Assembly: GCF_042477335.2 (NCBI RefSeq)
Contig: NC_091246.1
Span: forward strand, 107,785,001-107,849,000
Direction of reading: 5' to 3'
Source of the DNA: Ovis canadensis
Lineage: Eukaryota > Chordata > Mammalia > Artiodactyla > Bovidae
DNA: 64,000 nucleotides
Shown here: positions 38,621 through 50,931 of the stretch, piece by piece
Layout: every line of letters begins with the position of its first letter
Position numbering within the stretch: the stretch's first letter is position 1
Notes under the pieces: model-generated
Databases searched by the model: none
Told to the model about the DNA's origin: nothing
The model's input: only the letters and a program-made list of their open reading frames with translations
Translations under genes and position numbers: made by a program

Positions 38621-41615
38621 AAAACTGGAGAAGGGAATCACAAACTACTTCAATAGTCTTGCCTTAAGAAACCCATGAGCAGTACGAATAGCCAAAAAGA
38701 TGCAACACCAGAAGATGAGTCACTGAGGTCAGTAGGTGTCCAATATGCTACTGGGAAAGAGCAGAGAAAGAGCTCCAGAAAGAATGAAGAGGCTGGGCCA
38801 AAGTGGAAACTATAGTCAATTGTGGATGCGCCTGATAATGAAAGTAAAGTCTGATGTTGTAAAGATCAATATTGCATAGGAACCTAGAATGTTAGGTCCA
38901 TGAATCAAGGTAAATTGGACTAGGAATTGGTATACTAAAAATGAATAGGAATGGACAAATTCAATTCAGATGACCATTATGTCTACTACTGTGGGCATGA
39001 AAGAAATGGAGTAGCTCTCATAGTCAACAAGAGTCCTAAATGCACTACTTTGGGTGAAATCTCAAAAACGACACAATGATCTCGGTTCATTTCTGAGCAA
39101 ATCATTCAACATCACAGTAATCCAAGTCTATGCCCCAACCACTAATGCCAAAGAAGCTGAAGTCAAACGGTTCTATAACGGGCTATAAAACCTTCTAGAA
39201 CTAATACCAAAAAAAGATGTCCTTTTCATTATAAGGGATTGGAATGCAAAAGTAGGAAGTCAAGAAATACCTAGAGTAACAGGCACATTGGCCTTGGAGT
39301 ACAAAATGAAGGAGGGCAAAGGCGAACAGCATTTTGCCAAAATGCTCTGGTCACAGCAAACACCCTCTTCCAACAACACAAGAGAAGACTCTACATGTGG
39401 ATATCAACAAATGTTCAATACCAAAATCAAACTGGTTATATTCTTTGCAGCTGAAAATGGAGGTGCTCTATATAGTCAGCTAAAACAAGACCTGGAGCAG
39501 ACTGTGGCTCAGATCATGAACTTCTTATTGCAAAATTCAGATTTAAATTGAAGGAAAGGAAAACCACTAGACTATTCAGGTATAACTTAAATCAAATCTC
39601 TTATAATTATACAACATAGGTGATGAATAGATTCAAAGGATCAGATATGACAGACAGAGTGCCTGAAGGACTATGAACAGAGGTTCGTAACACTGTACAG
39701 GAGGCGGTGACCAAAACCTTCCCCAAGAAAAAGAAATGCAAGAATGCCAAGTGATTGTCTGAGAAGGCCTTACAAATAGCTGAGAAGAGAAGTGAAAGGC
39801 AAAGGAGAAAGGGAGAGATATATCCAAATGAATGCAGAGTTCTGGAGAATAGCAAGGAGAGATAAGAAAGCCTTCTTAAGTGAACAATGCAAAGAAATAG
39901 AGGAAAACCACAGGATGGGAAAGACTAGATATCTCTTTAAGAAAATTGGAGATACCAAAGAAATGTCTCATGCAAAGATGGGCACAATAAAGGACAGATA
40001 CATCAGGGATCTAACAGAAGCAGAAGATATTAAGAAGAGGTGGCAAGAATATACAGAAGAACTATACAAAAAAGATCTTAATGACCTTCATAACCATAAT
40101 GGCGTGGTCATTCACCTAGAGCCAGATATCCTGGAGTGTGAAGTCAAGCGGGCCTTAGGAAGCATTACTATGAACAAAGCTAGTGGAGGTAATGGAATCC
40201 AGCTTAGCTATTTTAAATCCTAAAAGAGGATGCTATGAAAGTTCTGTACTCAATATGCCAGCATATTTGGAAAACTCAGCAATGGGCACAAGACTGGAAA
40301 ATGTCAGTTTTCATTTCATTGCCAAAAAAAGGCAATGCCAAAGAATGTTCAAACTTCCACACAAATTGTGCTCATTTCACAAGCTAGCAAAGTAATTTTC
40401 AAAATACTTTAAGCTAGGTTTCAACAGTACGTGAACTGAGAACTTCCAGAAGTACGAGTTGGATTTAAAAAAGGCATCAGAACCAGAGATCAAACTGCCA
40501 ACATCTGTTAGATCACAGAAAAAGCAAGAGAATTCCAGAAAAACATCTACTTTTGCTTCATTGACTATGCTAAAGCCTTTGATTGTATGGATCACAACAA
40601 ACTGGAACATTCTTAAAGAGACGGGAATACCAAACCACCTTAACCTGTCTCTTGAGAAACCTGTGTGCAGGAGAAGAGGAAATAGAACAAGACATGGAAC
40701 AACAAACTAGTTCAAAACTGGGAAAGGAGTACATCAACACTGTATATAGTCACCTTACTTATTTAACTGCTATTTAGAGAACATCTTGTGAAATACAGGG
40801 CTGGATGAATCACAAGCTGGAATCAAGTCTACAGGGAAATATACCAACAACCTCAGATATGCAGATCATACCACTCTGATGGCAGAAAGCAAAGAGGAAA
40901 GAGCCTCTTGATGAAGGCAAAAGAGGAAAGTGGAAAAGCTAGCTTAAAACTCAACATTCAAAAAACTAAGATCATGGCATCCAGTCCCATCACTTCCTGG
41001 CAAATAGATGGGGAAAACTGCAAACTGTGTCAGATTTTATTTTCTTGGGCTCTAAAATCACTGCAGATGGTGACTGCAGCCATGAAATCAAAAGACGCTT
41101 GCTCCTTGGAAGAAAAGCTATGACAAACCTAGACAGCATATTAAAAAGCAGACACATCTCTTTGCTGACAAAGGTCTGTATAGTCAAAGCTATAGTTTTT
41201 CCAGCAGTCATGTACTCATGTGAGAGTTGGACCATAAAGAATTCATCCTTTTGAATTGTGGTGCTGGAGAAGACTCTTGAGAATCTGTTAGACTTCAAGG
41301 AGATCAAACCAGTCAATCCAAAAAGGAAATGAACCCTGAATATTCATTGGAAAGACTGATGGTGAAGCTGAAGCTCCAATGCTTTGGCCACCTGATGCAA
41401 AGAGCCAACTCATTGGAAAAGACCCTGATGCTGGGAAAGATTGAGAGCAAGAGGAGAAAAGGGGTGACAGAGGCTGAGATGGTTGGATGGCATCACTGAC
41501 TCAATGGACATGAGTTTGAGCAGACTCCAGGAGATAGTGAAAGACAGAGGAGCCTGGCATGCTGCAGTTCATGGGGCTCCAAAGAGTCAGACAAGACTTG
41601 TGACTGAATGTAGTG
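38621..41615 (+). mobile_element. Near-complete BovB (RTE) LINE, dead
   Basis: About 3 kb, close to full BovB length. The 5' half holds the apurinic-endonuclease-like region: GGAACCTAGAATGTTAGGTC, CAAGTCTATGCCCCAACC, and GGGATTGGAATGCAAAAGTA for the DWNA-type motif. The 3' half holds the reverse transcriptase, with the catalytic box changed to YADH (40858-40869) and many stops and frameshifts; the frame is open only at 39792-40223. It ends GACTTGTGACTGAATG. L1 resumes on the far side. Confidence 0.92.
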
Positions 41616-42850
41616 AAAAAAAAGTAGGACTCACACTTCCTGATTTCAAAACTTATTACAGCTACAATAGTCAAAAAAAATATAGCCTAATAGAAATACA
41701 GCCTAAAATAGAATTGAAAATATAGAAATAAACCCAAATATCTATGCAAATTGATTTTCAACAAGGGTGCCAAGACCATTCAATGGAGAACAGTCTCTTC
41801 AATCAACAGTGCTGTAAAACTGGATAATCTCATTCAAAACAATGAAGCTGGAACTCTACCTCACTCCATATATACATAAATTGACTCAAAATGGGTCAAC
41901 AACCTACATTTAAGAGCTAAAATTACAAAATTCCTAGAAAAAAAATAGGGGCTAATATTTATAACCTTGGATTTGGCACTAGGTTCTTAGGCTTGACACC
42001 AAAAGTATGAGCAAATGAAAGAAAAAAAATAAATTAATTGTACTAAGTAAAAATTCAAAACTTTTTTGCCTCAAAGAACATTATCAAAAATGTAAAAAGG
42101 CAATCTACAGAATGGGAGAAAATATTTATAAATCATATATCACATATAGAGTTAATACCTAGAATAAAGAATTCCTACAACTGAACAACAAAAACAACCC
42201 AATTTAAAAATGAATAAAGGAATTGAAAAAAAAAAATCAAAACCACAATGCTATCACTTCACACCCAGTAGGACAGCTTTAATTTAAAAAAAGGAAATAC
42301 AGGCATTAGCAATTTTGAGAAATAGTTGTTAATACAGCCACTATCGAAAAGTTTGGAGGTTCCTCAAAATATTACAGCATTACCATGTGACTCAGCAACT
42401 CCACTCCTAGACATATACCCAAGAGAAATAAAGACATGCCCACACAGAAACTTGTACACAAATGTTTATAGTAGCATTAGTCGTAAGAGCCAAAGGTGGA
42501 AATCAAAATGTCTAAATGTTCATTAACGGATGACTGGAAAAACAAATTGTCACACACACATACACACATACATTGAAATGTCATTCAGCCATAAAAAGGA
42601 GCAAAGTACTACTATATGCTGCAATTTGGATAAACCTTGAAAACATCTTAAGTAAAAGAAAAATCCACACAAAAGGACATGTGTTATATGATTCCCTTTA
42701 CATGATATACCATAACAGGCAAATCCATAGATACAAAAAAATTAAAGGTTATCAGGGGATGGGAAGAGGTAGAATTAGGAGTAATTACTTGTGGGTGTTT
42801 CTATGGGGTGATGAAAAAATTTTAAATTAGAGCTGGTGGTTGCACAACAT
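41616..42850 (+). mobile_element. Old L1 ORF2, segment 4
   Basis: GTAGGACTCACACTTCCTGA through ATTCAATGGAGAACAGTCTC and AGGAGCAAAGTACTACTATA, the normal order of the L1 ORF2 C-terminal part and 3' UTR. Confidence 0.85.
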
Positions 42851-42871
42851 TGTGAATACATTTTGTTGATA

Positions 42872-43410
42872 TTTTCAGTTGCTAAATCACATCTCACTCT
42901 TTGCGAGTCCATGGACTACAGCACACCAGGCTTCCCTGTCCTTCACTATCTCCTGGAGTTTGCTCAAATTCATGTCCATAGAGTTGGTGATATTATCGAA
43001 CCATCTCATCCTCTGCTGCCCTCTTCTCCTTTGGCCTTCAATCTGTCCCAGCATAGCGGTCTTCTCCAATGAGCTCATTCTTTGCATCAGGTGGCCAAAG
43101 TATTAGAGCTTCAGTTTCAGCATCAGTCCTTCCAATGAATATCCAGGGTTGAGTTCCTTGAGGACTGACTGGTTTGATCTCCTTGCAGTCCAACAGACTC
43201 TCAAGAGTCTTCTCCAACACCACAATTCAAAAGTACCAATTCTTCAGCACTCAGCCTTCTTTATAGTTCAACTTTCACATGCATACCTGGCTACTGGAAA
43301 AACCACAGCTTTGACCATACTGATTTTTGTCAGCAAAGCGATGTCTTTGCTTTTTAATATGCTGTCTAGGTTTGACATACCTTTCCTTCCAAGGAGCAGC
43401 ATTTTGTCAG
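42872..43410 (-). mobile_element. BovB 3' end, inverted, in L1 3' UTR
   Basis: TTTTCAGTTGCTAAATCACA through GGTTTGATCTCCTTGCAGTC to TTCCTTCCAAGGAGCAGCAT, inverted relative to the host L1. Confidence 0.9.
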
Positions 43411-43605
43411 AACTCTCCACTATGACCCATCCATCTTGAGTGACTCTACATGGCATGGCTTATAGCTTCATTGAGTTACACAAGTCCCTTCACCACAAGG
43501 CTGTGACCCCTGAAGATATGAATAAACTAAATACTACCAAATTGTATAAAGTGATTAATTGTATATCATGTACATTTCAACTAAAAATAAAAAACTTTAT
43601 GTAGA
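43411..43605 (+). mobile_element. Old L1 3' end, segment 5
   Basis: Short remainder running to TACCAAATTGTATAAAGTGA, CATTTCAACTAAAAATAAAA. This is the 3' terminus of the nested L1. The first part (to about 43480) may be extra inserted sequence. Confidence 0.6.
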
Positions 43606-45530
43606 AATAATAGAGCTTACTTTCTTAAAGAAATACATTTCAGACATTAATTTTTAGCCTTTACCTAAATTATTCAGTGAAGGGTAGTTACCAAACAACT
43701 TCCTGAGCTCCTGCCACACATCCTACCCCAACAGCAGTCAAATTTTGATTCTAACATTAAATGTAATTTTGTATCCTTTCAGAGATATGACTTTCCATTT
43801 ACTTTTTCTTGTTCAGATACAGATAAGTACAATAAAGATTTCCATAGAACTCATAATTTTAAAAACAGTAAGAATTAAAATTTCTATGTAAAAGTTTTAC
43901 TTTGCAGCTTCTTGAGTCTCTTGTCTTTGAGGGGAAGGCTCTTAAATTCTGTTTTTCATGTTTTAAATTGCTCTAACAAGATTTAATTTCATTGGATAAA
44001 TCAACACTCAACTCTCATTATTGCACTTTCTTATACAACTACATTTTATGCAAGTAATTGTATGAAATTAAGATTGAGAGGCAAAGGCTATATGCATAAA
44101 CAAAGAGCTTCAAGCTTTTTTCATAAGAGGTAAAAATATTTAAGAGAAAACTGACAGAGAATGAAATGTAAAAGGAGGTAAAACAGAAATCAGAAGTCAG
44201 ATATGATCAAAATTTCAAGCTTATTTCATAAAATTTAAGCCTACAGTCAAGTTTCTACTGAAAAAGAAAGTTTTTATAGATTTAGGCAAAAATATAAAAC
44301 ATAGAAATAATGCTTTTTTCAAACAAACCACCATATTTTGTAGCTGTGTGGTTGGTTCATCTTCATACAGCTAAGAAAAAACTTCTCATGGAGATTTCTG
44401 GAGTACTAGAAACAAGAGGTTTCTATATACTAATTATTACAGCCTCTGGCTCATCAATAAAGTTGCAAGTAAATCTTTAAATGGCCTAAACACCAGTATC
44501 ATGTTACTGTTCACATTTTCTAGCTGTCAGTACACTCAGAACACTCAGAAATACACAAACTCACCTTCTGTTGAACTAAGATGTTCTTGAAACTTATCTA
44601 CATAGTGGTTCCCAAGCAGGGGTGATTTTGTCCCCCCAGAGCCATTTGACAATGCCTAGGGATATTTTTAGTTATCATCTTTGGAGCTCTACTGCATTAG
44701 AATGTGGACTCTGGTGACACCACCAAAACTAAAACACACAGGACAGCCTCCCACAATAAAGAATTATCAGGACCAAACGTTGACTTTGAGATATCCTGCT
44801 CATCCATTTCCATCCTAAAATCTGCACTACATGTTTTGTTCTGATGTCACAAGCTATAAATTTGATTTGTAACTATTTAGCCTTTGGCTAAATATTACAA
44901 TCTCATGAAAAGTAGAGGTAAAAATATTTAAGAGAAAACTGACAGAGAATGAAATATAAAACTAAATAAAACAGAAATCAAGTCAGAGCTATGTATGACC
45001 AAAATTTAAAGATCTTGATAAATTCTCGATCTCTCCAACTTATTAGTTTTAATTTGCATTGTAAACAGTACAGAACATGACTTAAAATTAAAGTGCAGTG
45101 CAGACGTTCTTTCTATATTTGTGCCATATAAATACTTTTTCACTAAAACAAAATTTAAAGAAATGACAAACTATTTAATTCTACATTCAGATTTCAACTT
45201 TCAGCACTACATTTACCTTTGCTGACACATTAACTCTTCTTTGGAAGGAAGTAGGCTTCAAACTATTTGTTCTTCCTGCTATTTTGAACTTGTTAGTACT
45301 AAAAAACACTTAAAAAATAATACTATTTAGGATATCCTTAATTCCAAATCAGATTGCCCCAGAGAGAGCAAATGGGTGACATCTATTACTTTGGTTAGTT
45401 TCTCAGAACTAAAAAAAGGGAAAAAAGGTAATAAAGTGATCTTCAAATTAAAATTTCAATTAATACTGGTCCCTAAAAGTCAGTTTAAAATAAAAATCAA
45501 GTTCCACAAAATAAATACACTGAAGCAACT
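43606..45530. other. SAP30 3' flank with a split direct duplication
   Basis: AT-rich. Two copies of a block of about 95 bp lie at 44126-44218 and 44914-45010, same orientation, 788 bp apart. Their first 42 or so bases are identical, starting AGAGGTAAAAATATTTAAGA. A MER20-like element lies between them. Confidence 0.75.
44604..44805 (+). mobile_element. MER20-like hAT DNA transposon remnant
   Basis: GTGGTTCCCAAGCAGGGGTG, GCCATTTGACAATGCCTAGG and ACACAGGACAGCCTCCCACA, AAAGAATTATCAGGACC follow the MER20 order. Confidence 0.7.
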
Positions 45531-45545
45531 ATAATAGTAATAACC

Positions 45546-45551
45546 TTTATT
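45546..45551 (-). terminator. SAP30: SAP30 poly(A) signal
   Basis: TTTATT on the plus strand is AATAAA for SAP30, about 185 bp past its stop codon. It is the first canonical hexamer I see after the stop. Confidence 0.65.
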
Positions 45552-45734
45552 TAAAATATTTTTTAATCTAGGAAAGCTCATTGTACATGAGTTTCCAACT
45601 AATTAGAGTCAAAACAAAGAAAAGAAAACCAGAGAAAATCCTCTGTAGAAAAAATACACAAGGAACATTTCTACAAGTGAAAAAGCAGTAAGCAGTCTTA
45701 ACATCTGAACATCCAAGTTTTAATTCCATCTCTC

Positions 45735-45857
45735 CTAGTGAACACTACTATCAACCTTGAGATCTGACTTGTTCTTGTCATTCTTCACTGAGTAGATGAA
45801 ATATGTTAAGGTGTCTTTTTCATTCACTGGAATAGACCTAAAGTGGCAACCAACTAT
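45735..45857 (-). other. SAP30: SAP30 coding exon 4
   Basis: Acceptor TTTCTTTATAG, then codons 181-220 ([10 protein letters not shown] at the start, KVDSSVH at the end) and TAG. The 3' UTR continues to about 45530. Confidence 0.94.
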
Positions 45858-48800
45858 CTATAAAGAAAAAAAATTGAGGAAATTAAATTATAGATATTAA
45901 TAGATTTTATAAACTAGGTTAAAAAAAAAAACACTGTCATCAAAAGAAAAAATGTGGTAAGCGCTATTTCCTTTCAAAAAATAAACTGTATTTAACAAAA
46001 TACCAACAGGACAAAAAGCATATAAGAATAAGATGTTATGAACAAGAGATAGTGTAATTTCAAAAGACCCCTTAGCCCACTCAATTAAGTATATATTAAT
46101 CAGAATGTGTACTTCACTTTATTTCTTTTAAATTTTATAGCTGAGATGTAGATCAAGAATTAAATACTTTTACTTGTAAACTTCAAATATCAATGAAATA
46201 GAATATGAGTCCACATGCATTATATAATGGTTTATGGTTTTTCTTATGGAAAAAGAACAACCATTAAGTCGGAAAAGTTTTGGTACGATAGAAACAAACC
46301 AAGAATGATCTTACAAATATGTTTGCTATGACTTAACATTCATTCATTCATTGGAAATATTCTTTGTTTAAATTCCCTGAAATTTTTTCTGTATAAAAAT
46401 TATGGATGAGAAATGAGAAGGGAAAGGATGTCCACTGCCTTCTTGCCTTTTCATTCTGCTAATGTAACACATGCACGGCAACTACCAGTAGAAGTATATT
46501 AGACTAAACTGGGGCACTGAAACGCATATTTAGATTCTAGAAGATAAAACTTCTTAAAGAAAAAGATACGAGACTTACACAGGCTGGTCACTCAACTCTG
46601 GAATTGTTTATAAATATCTGCATTTCTGACTAAGTTATAACACTCATACTATTTGGATTTCTCATTTCTAAATAAGAAAACATATCTTTAAAAGAAGATC
46701 AGATTATCAAAAACATCAGGTTTGATTTCTGCATTTAAAAAAATATACATTTAAATATAACATTTAAAATAACCAATTCTTAGGTTGTCATTTGTCCCAA
46801 AATAAAAGCACCTTCACTATGTATCTGTTTATCTATCAATATATTAATAATTTCATCATGGCAGGAGATATGTTTATGTTATATTAATGTACTATAAAAC
46901 TTGAAAAGGACTTGACCTTTTAAATCAAATTTAAAGAAAAATTAGATTGTTGTTGTCTAAGCAAGAAGGAAAGAAGAAATTCTGGCTAAAGCTTTAATGT
47001 TAAAAAGCATTCTGCCAAAGAAGTGTACCTTCTATTCACCTATGTTATTCAATATGGACATTTTATAAAATGTTGGTTTTCTAAATTCAAGCTGAAGAAT
47101 ATGAGAAAACTGATTTACATATTTATTTAAGTATGTCAAGTAGGTTAAGCATTTTTATTTTAAACATGATAGAAGTATAAACATATAAATCTATAGATAT
47201 CTTAATATGACACACACATTTCTTGGCTCTATTATTTCCTGAGAACACAAGCACTCAACTTTTCAAAATCCACTGAAGGACTGCAAATCCTATATTCAAG
47301 AACCTATAAGTAAAAGCTTGGATAAAAGTCTTTGCGTTTTTTAGTCATAAAAACAGGAATGCTTCACATAAACAAACTAACACCAACAAGAACAAATTCT
47401 GAAATAGTTAAATCAGCAAGTTACAGGAATACTGTTTAGAGGTTTATCTGTAAAATCTATTCCAACAAAAACCAAGAAAATTCTAACAAAGACATCAAAG
47501 CTTATTAATTTATTATTATGCCTCAATTAGGTGCTCAATAAGTGTTTACTGAGTAAAATAAAATTTTAAAAGAAACAGGTTTCTAGAGAGAATACAAAAA
47601 AACTTTTACTTACTATTTTTGAAAGTCAGTATTAGAAGATGCTTAGAAAACTGCATATAATCTAATGAGTAATCATTATATAAAGGAATTTCCTAAGTGA
47701 TAGACAAACATTTCTAGGCAACTAGATTCTTCCACATTAGATTTTATTAACTTTGATTTTTCTAACTAAAACATATTGTTATATATACTAAATTAACATC
47801 ATTAGTAGTTAATGACTTTTTTTGCATTAAAGGTTAAATAGTTTAAAACTTATATATACCTCAACAAGCTGTGCTTTATTAAGCCCCGGTCTGGTTGGGA
47901 GTTTGAAGTGTCTTTTGTATCTCCTAAGCGTATTCACCTGTAGTTGGTATAAATCAACCTAGAAAAAAATTAACGTATATGAATTAGTTCATATCATTTG
48001 CTAATGACTAATATTTGCTCTAAAAAACATTTCAACTTCAACACAGTGAAAATTTAATTCCATTATTTTAAAAGGCTTTTAAATAATCAAAACTAAAAAT
48101 GCATTAAACACTTCAATCTTTTGAGGATGCTTATTAACGACTGGGGACTATAAGAGTTGTCAATTGAGTAGGGAGGTTCAAGAGGGAGGGGACATATGTA
48201 CACCTATGGCTGATTCATGTTGACGTTTGACAGGAAACAACAAAATTCTGTAAAATAATTATCCTTCAATTAAAAAATAAGTGAATTGTTTTTAAAATTT
48301 AAAAAAAAGTGGTCAATTGAAGCCATAACAAGTCAAACTGCATAACTGCATGTTAACTGGCTATATTTAATTTTGCTTTCATTTTTAGAGTTTTCAAATG
48401 CTTCAAGTATTTTTAGAATTTGTTCATATTTTTAAAATAAAACTTTCAGAGGTTTTACATTTAACTTACAAAGCTTTCACCTACCTCCGGAGTATCAATA
48501 TCTTGGACAGGTGAATCTCCTCCATCATCATCACTCCCTTTTCTCTTTCTTCTGTTTCGCACGCTCTGAATTAAGTTTTTATGATAATCACAAATGTAAA
48601 GATGTCTTGCCTGGAACAGAAAAGTTTCACAGACAACTTAAGATTACAGGAAAATGTGTCTATGTATTAATAAAATACATAGTTACGGTGAATTATTAAA
48701 AATATAAACATTAGTAACAGGCCATTGTTAAGACAACGCATGTTTCTTGCTACTCTTAAGTCCTGAACCCAGTTAAAACATATCATGTCTAGCAATATTG

Positions 48801-50465
48801 TTAAGGAGGCCTGGGGGGTGGGGTGGGGAGAAGTGCCAGTAAGGGAAGGGAGAGAAGCAGAGAATGAGAAATTCCTATGCTCTGGATTCTGTCATCAAAT
48901 TGCAGCGATGGTGAACTAGATTAGTTCAGCTATGCCGCTTTTTTAAACAAGGGCAAAAAGATGCTGGCCACAATTTTGCTATTTGATAGTATTTTCTTTA
49001 CTTAAAAGAGCATTTAATAATATTAATACCATAGTGAATGCTTCCTAATCTAACTTAATACTCAAATTATAATCCAGACACAAAACCATCCACTTTTGAC
49101 AAATAAATTGATTTCACATCCTTACTAAGTTTAAATTTGAATTATGAACTTTCCTGAGTATTAAATAAAAGCATTTAATTATAATAAGTTTTTCCAACCA
49201 AAGCAATGTGAAATGATTCAAGTATACCTGGAAAGTTTCAACTACTGGAAACAGAACTGAGGAACTAACTGAATAGGCAGAAAGTATCCCAAATAAAGTT
49301 CCCAAAAACGTTAATTATATAGTTCTGAGAGCTGTACGGTAGCCTTTGAAATACTGGGTTTTATACATCAGCAGTTACTTCTTAAAAAAAAATTGAGGAG
49401 TGAGCTAACAGGTTTTCAAATTAAACTTTGAGCTAAAGTGCAAGTTAAGAAGATGCAGGACGTGTGCTGGTTCTCACATCTTGTGATTTATTACCGCTCC
49501 CCAGGGCTCGGAAAAGTGGAAACGGTCGTTTCTAAAAACCTCCTAGATGGTCAGAGGAACAGACCTGCGAAAGGACGAAGAAAGAAACCCTGATGGCTGC
49601 CAAACCGAGGGCTAACCCGCAGCGGCTGCCCGCTCCCCACGTCTCGAGCAGCTGCCCTAGATGATGACACGGCCGCGCGGCTCGCAGCCGGGGGCCCCCC
49701 ACCCCGCACCCGCGGGACCCGGGACAGGGTCCTAGTCGCCCGCAGCGTTCGGTCCTGGCTGCACTCCATTCCTGGACCGGGGAAGCTACCCGCTCGGGCA
49801 GCAAAACAAAGAAGGTGCCTCGGTTCCAGAAGGAGCCGTGGGTTGCAGGACAGCTACTCTGGGTTCTCGGCGCTGCCGCCCCCTTTGTTTCACCACTGAC
49901 CCCCTCAGAGGAGGAGTGGAGGCCCTGCGCGGGTGGGGCCGCGGGAGCGGATCCGGGAGGCGCGAGAGTGTCTACTGCGGACGGCGGGCCGAGTTGCAGC
50001 ACTTTGTTGTTTGCTTCCTACTAGGGACCCCGGAACGGGCTCGCGAGGCACCCAGGTCTGGGGCTCCCGCACCCCCACCGACACGCGTCTGCCCTTCTCC
50101 CCGAGCGCCCCGGGGGGCGGGCAGAGCAGATTCGTACCGCCGTCACTTACACTCTTATCCAACTCGATCTTCACCTTCTTCTGGGAGATGCTCTTCTGGA
50201 TCCTCTTGCTGAAGCTGGCGTTGCCCGCCGCCCGGCCGCACCGCTCGCCGTCCTCGCGCAGACAGCACAGCTGCCCGGGCCCCGGCCCTGCCGCTCCCGG
50301 CGGCCCCGCCGCCGAGACCGCCCCAGCACCCGGCACCTCGGCCCCGGCGCCAGCCCCAGCCCCGTTCCCGGCTGACGCGGCGGCGGCAGAAGCGGCGGCC
50401 ACGGCGGCCACAGCGGCGGCCGCGTCCCCGCCGCGGCTCATGTCCTCGGGAGTGAAGCCGTTCAT
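45735..50465 (-). CDS. SAP30: SAP30, Sin3A-associated protein 30 kDa (four exons)
   Basis: Nuclear subunit of the Sin3-HDAC1/2 corepressor that bridges Sin3 to DNA-binding repressors. Coding order on the minus strand: 50465-50151, 48610-48485, 47958-47860, 45857-45735. All introns are GT-AG and phase 0, giving 105+42+33+40 = 220 residues, the human length. Residues 1-66 are a low-complexity Ala/Gly/Pro arm. A zinc module is formed by Cys67 (with Cys68), Cys76, Cys112 and His115 (YICDYH). A basic tract RNRRKRK (123-129) serves nuclear/nucleolar localisation, followed by acidic DDDGGD. Residues from about 130 to 220 form the Sin3 PAH3-binding domain, with [10 protein letters not shown] and [11 protein letters not shown]. 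The start is the ATG of MNGFTP; no upstream in-frame ATG lies nearby, only a GTG 31 codons earlier. No damage seen. Confidence 0.96.
47860..47958 (-). other. SAP30: SAP30 coding exon 3
   Basis: Acceptor TTTTTTCTAG, 33 codons (VDLYQLQ at the start, KAQLVE at the end), donor GTATAT. The first part of the Sin3-interaction domain. Confidence 0.95.
48165..48310 (+). mobile_element. L1 3' end in SAP30 intron 2
   Basis: GGTTCAAGAGGGAGGGGACA, GGCTGATTCATGTTGACG and TATCCTTCAATTAAAAAATA, antisense to SAP30. The only clear LINE piece within the gene. Confidence 0.8.
48485..48610 (-). other. SAP30: SAP30 coding exon 2
   Basis: Acceptor CTGTTCCAG, 42 codons ([11 protein letters not shown] at the start, IDTPE at the end), donor GTAGGT. 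Carries the last two zinc ligands and the basic and acidic tracts. Confidence 0.95.
48611..50150 (-). other. SAP30: SAP30 intron 1
   Basis: 1.54 kb. The exon-proximal half (above about 49500) is GC-rich and belongs to the CpG island; the rest is AT-rich without recognised repeats. A G-rich run (GGGGGGTGGGGTGGGG on the plus strand) lies near 48814. Confidence 0.85.
50151..50465 (-). other. SAP30: SAP30 coding exon 1
   Basis: 105 codons from ATG (50465-50463) to Ser105, donor GTAAGT. Very GC-rich, with Ala/Gly repeats that make it prone to length variation and sequencing gaps. Long open frames on the opposite strand here come from base composition. Confidence 0.96.
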
Positions 50466-50821
50466 GTTCCCGCACTCGCAGAGCCGCGCTGACAGAAGCC
50501 TCGCTCTCCGCGCCGCCTGCCTCTCTGGAGATGCCGGGGTCTCGGCGGTCCCTCGCACCTGCTTAGCGGAGACTATTAACTCTGAGCCAGGGTCCTCCGG
50601 CCAAGACCACGAGGCCCCGGCCTGCTGCTGTCTGCAGGCACAGGATCAGTGGACGGGGCGTGGGATCGGGAACTGGAATCTGGCGTCGCCTGGAGCTGGG
50701 ACGCCGCTCACTGTCACATGGAGACTCCTCAGCAGTCGGACCTCAATACCCCCGCCTCCCTTCGGCCCTCGATCTGCGCAAGCACATTGCGCCCTCGCCC
50801 ATCCCGCCCCTTCCACTCTGC

Positions 50822-50849
50822 CCGCAGGGCACCACGGGAATTGTAGTTC
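50822..50849 (-). promoter_or_regulatory. ZNF143 (SBS)-like site in SAP30 promoter
   Basis: Minus strand reads AACTACAATTCCCGTGGT and then GCCCTGCGGG, close to the long ZNF143/Staf consensus with ACTACAATTCCC and a TGC-GCG tail. It lies about 360 bp upstream of the SAP30 ATG, in the direction of the gene. Confidence 0.75.
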
Positions 50850-50906
50850 TCTTTTGGGGAGCCAACCTAAGCTCCAGTCTGACATCGAGCTTCATGGTTT
50901 AGGAGA

Positions 50907-50931
50907 ACTTCTTATCCCAGCATTCATCGCG
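50907..50931 (+). promoter_or_regulatory. Second ZNF143-like site, opposite orientation
   Basis: ACTTCTTATCCCAGCATT and CATCGCG match the right half of the same consensus (TCCCAGCAT, then CGCG), with four or five mismatches in the ACTACAA half. About 60 bp from the first site and pointing away from SAP30. Confidence 0.55.

Noticed and set aside
50463..50558. 31-codon N-terminal extension of SAP30
   Set aside because: The upstream frame is open, but the extension begins with GTG, not ATG. The MNGFTP start gives exactly the known family length.
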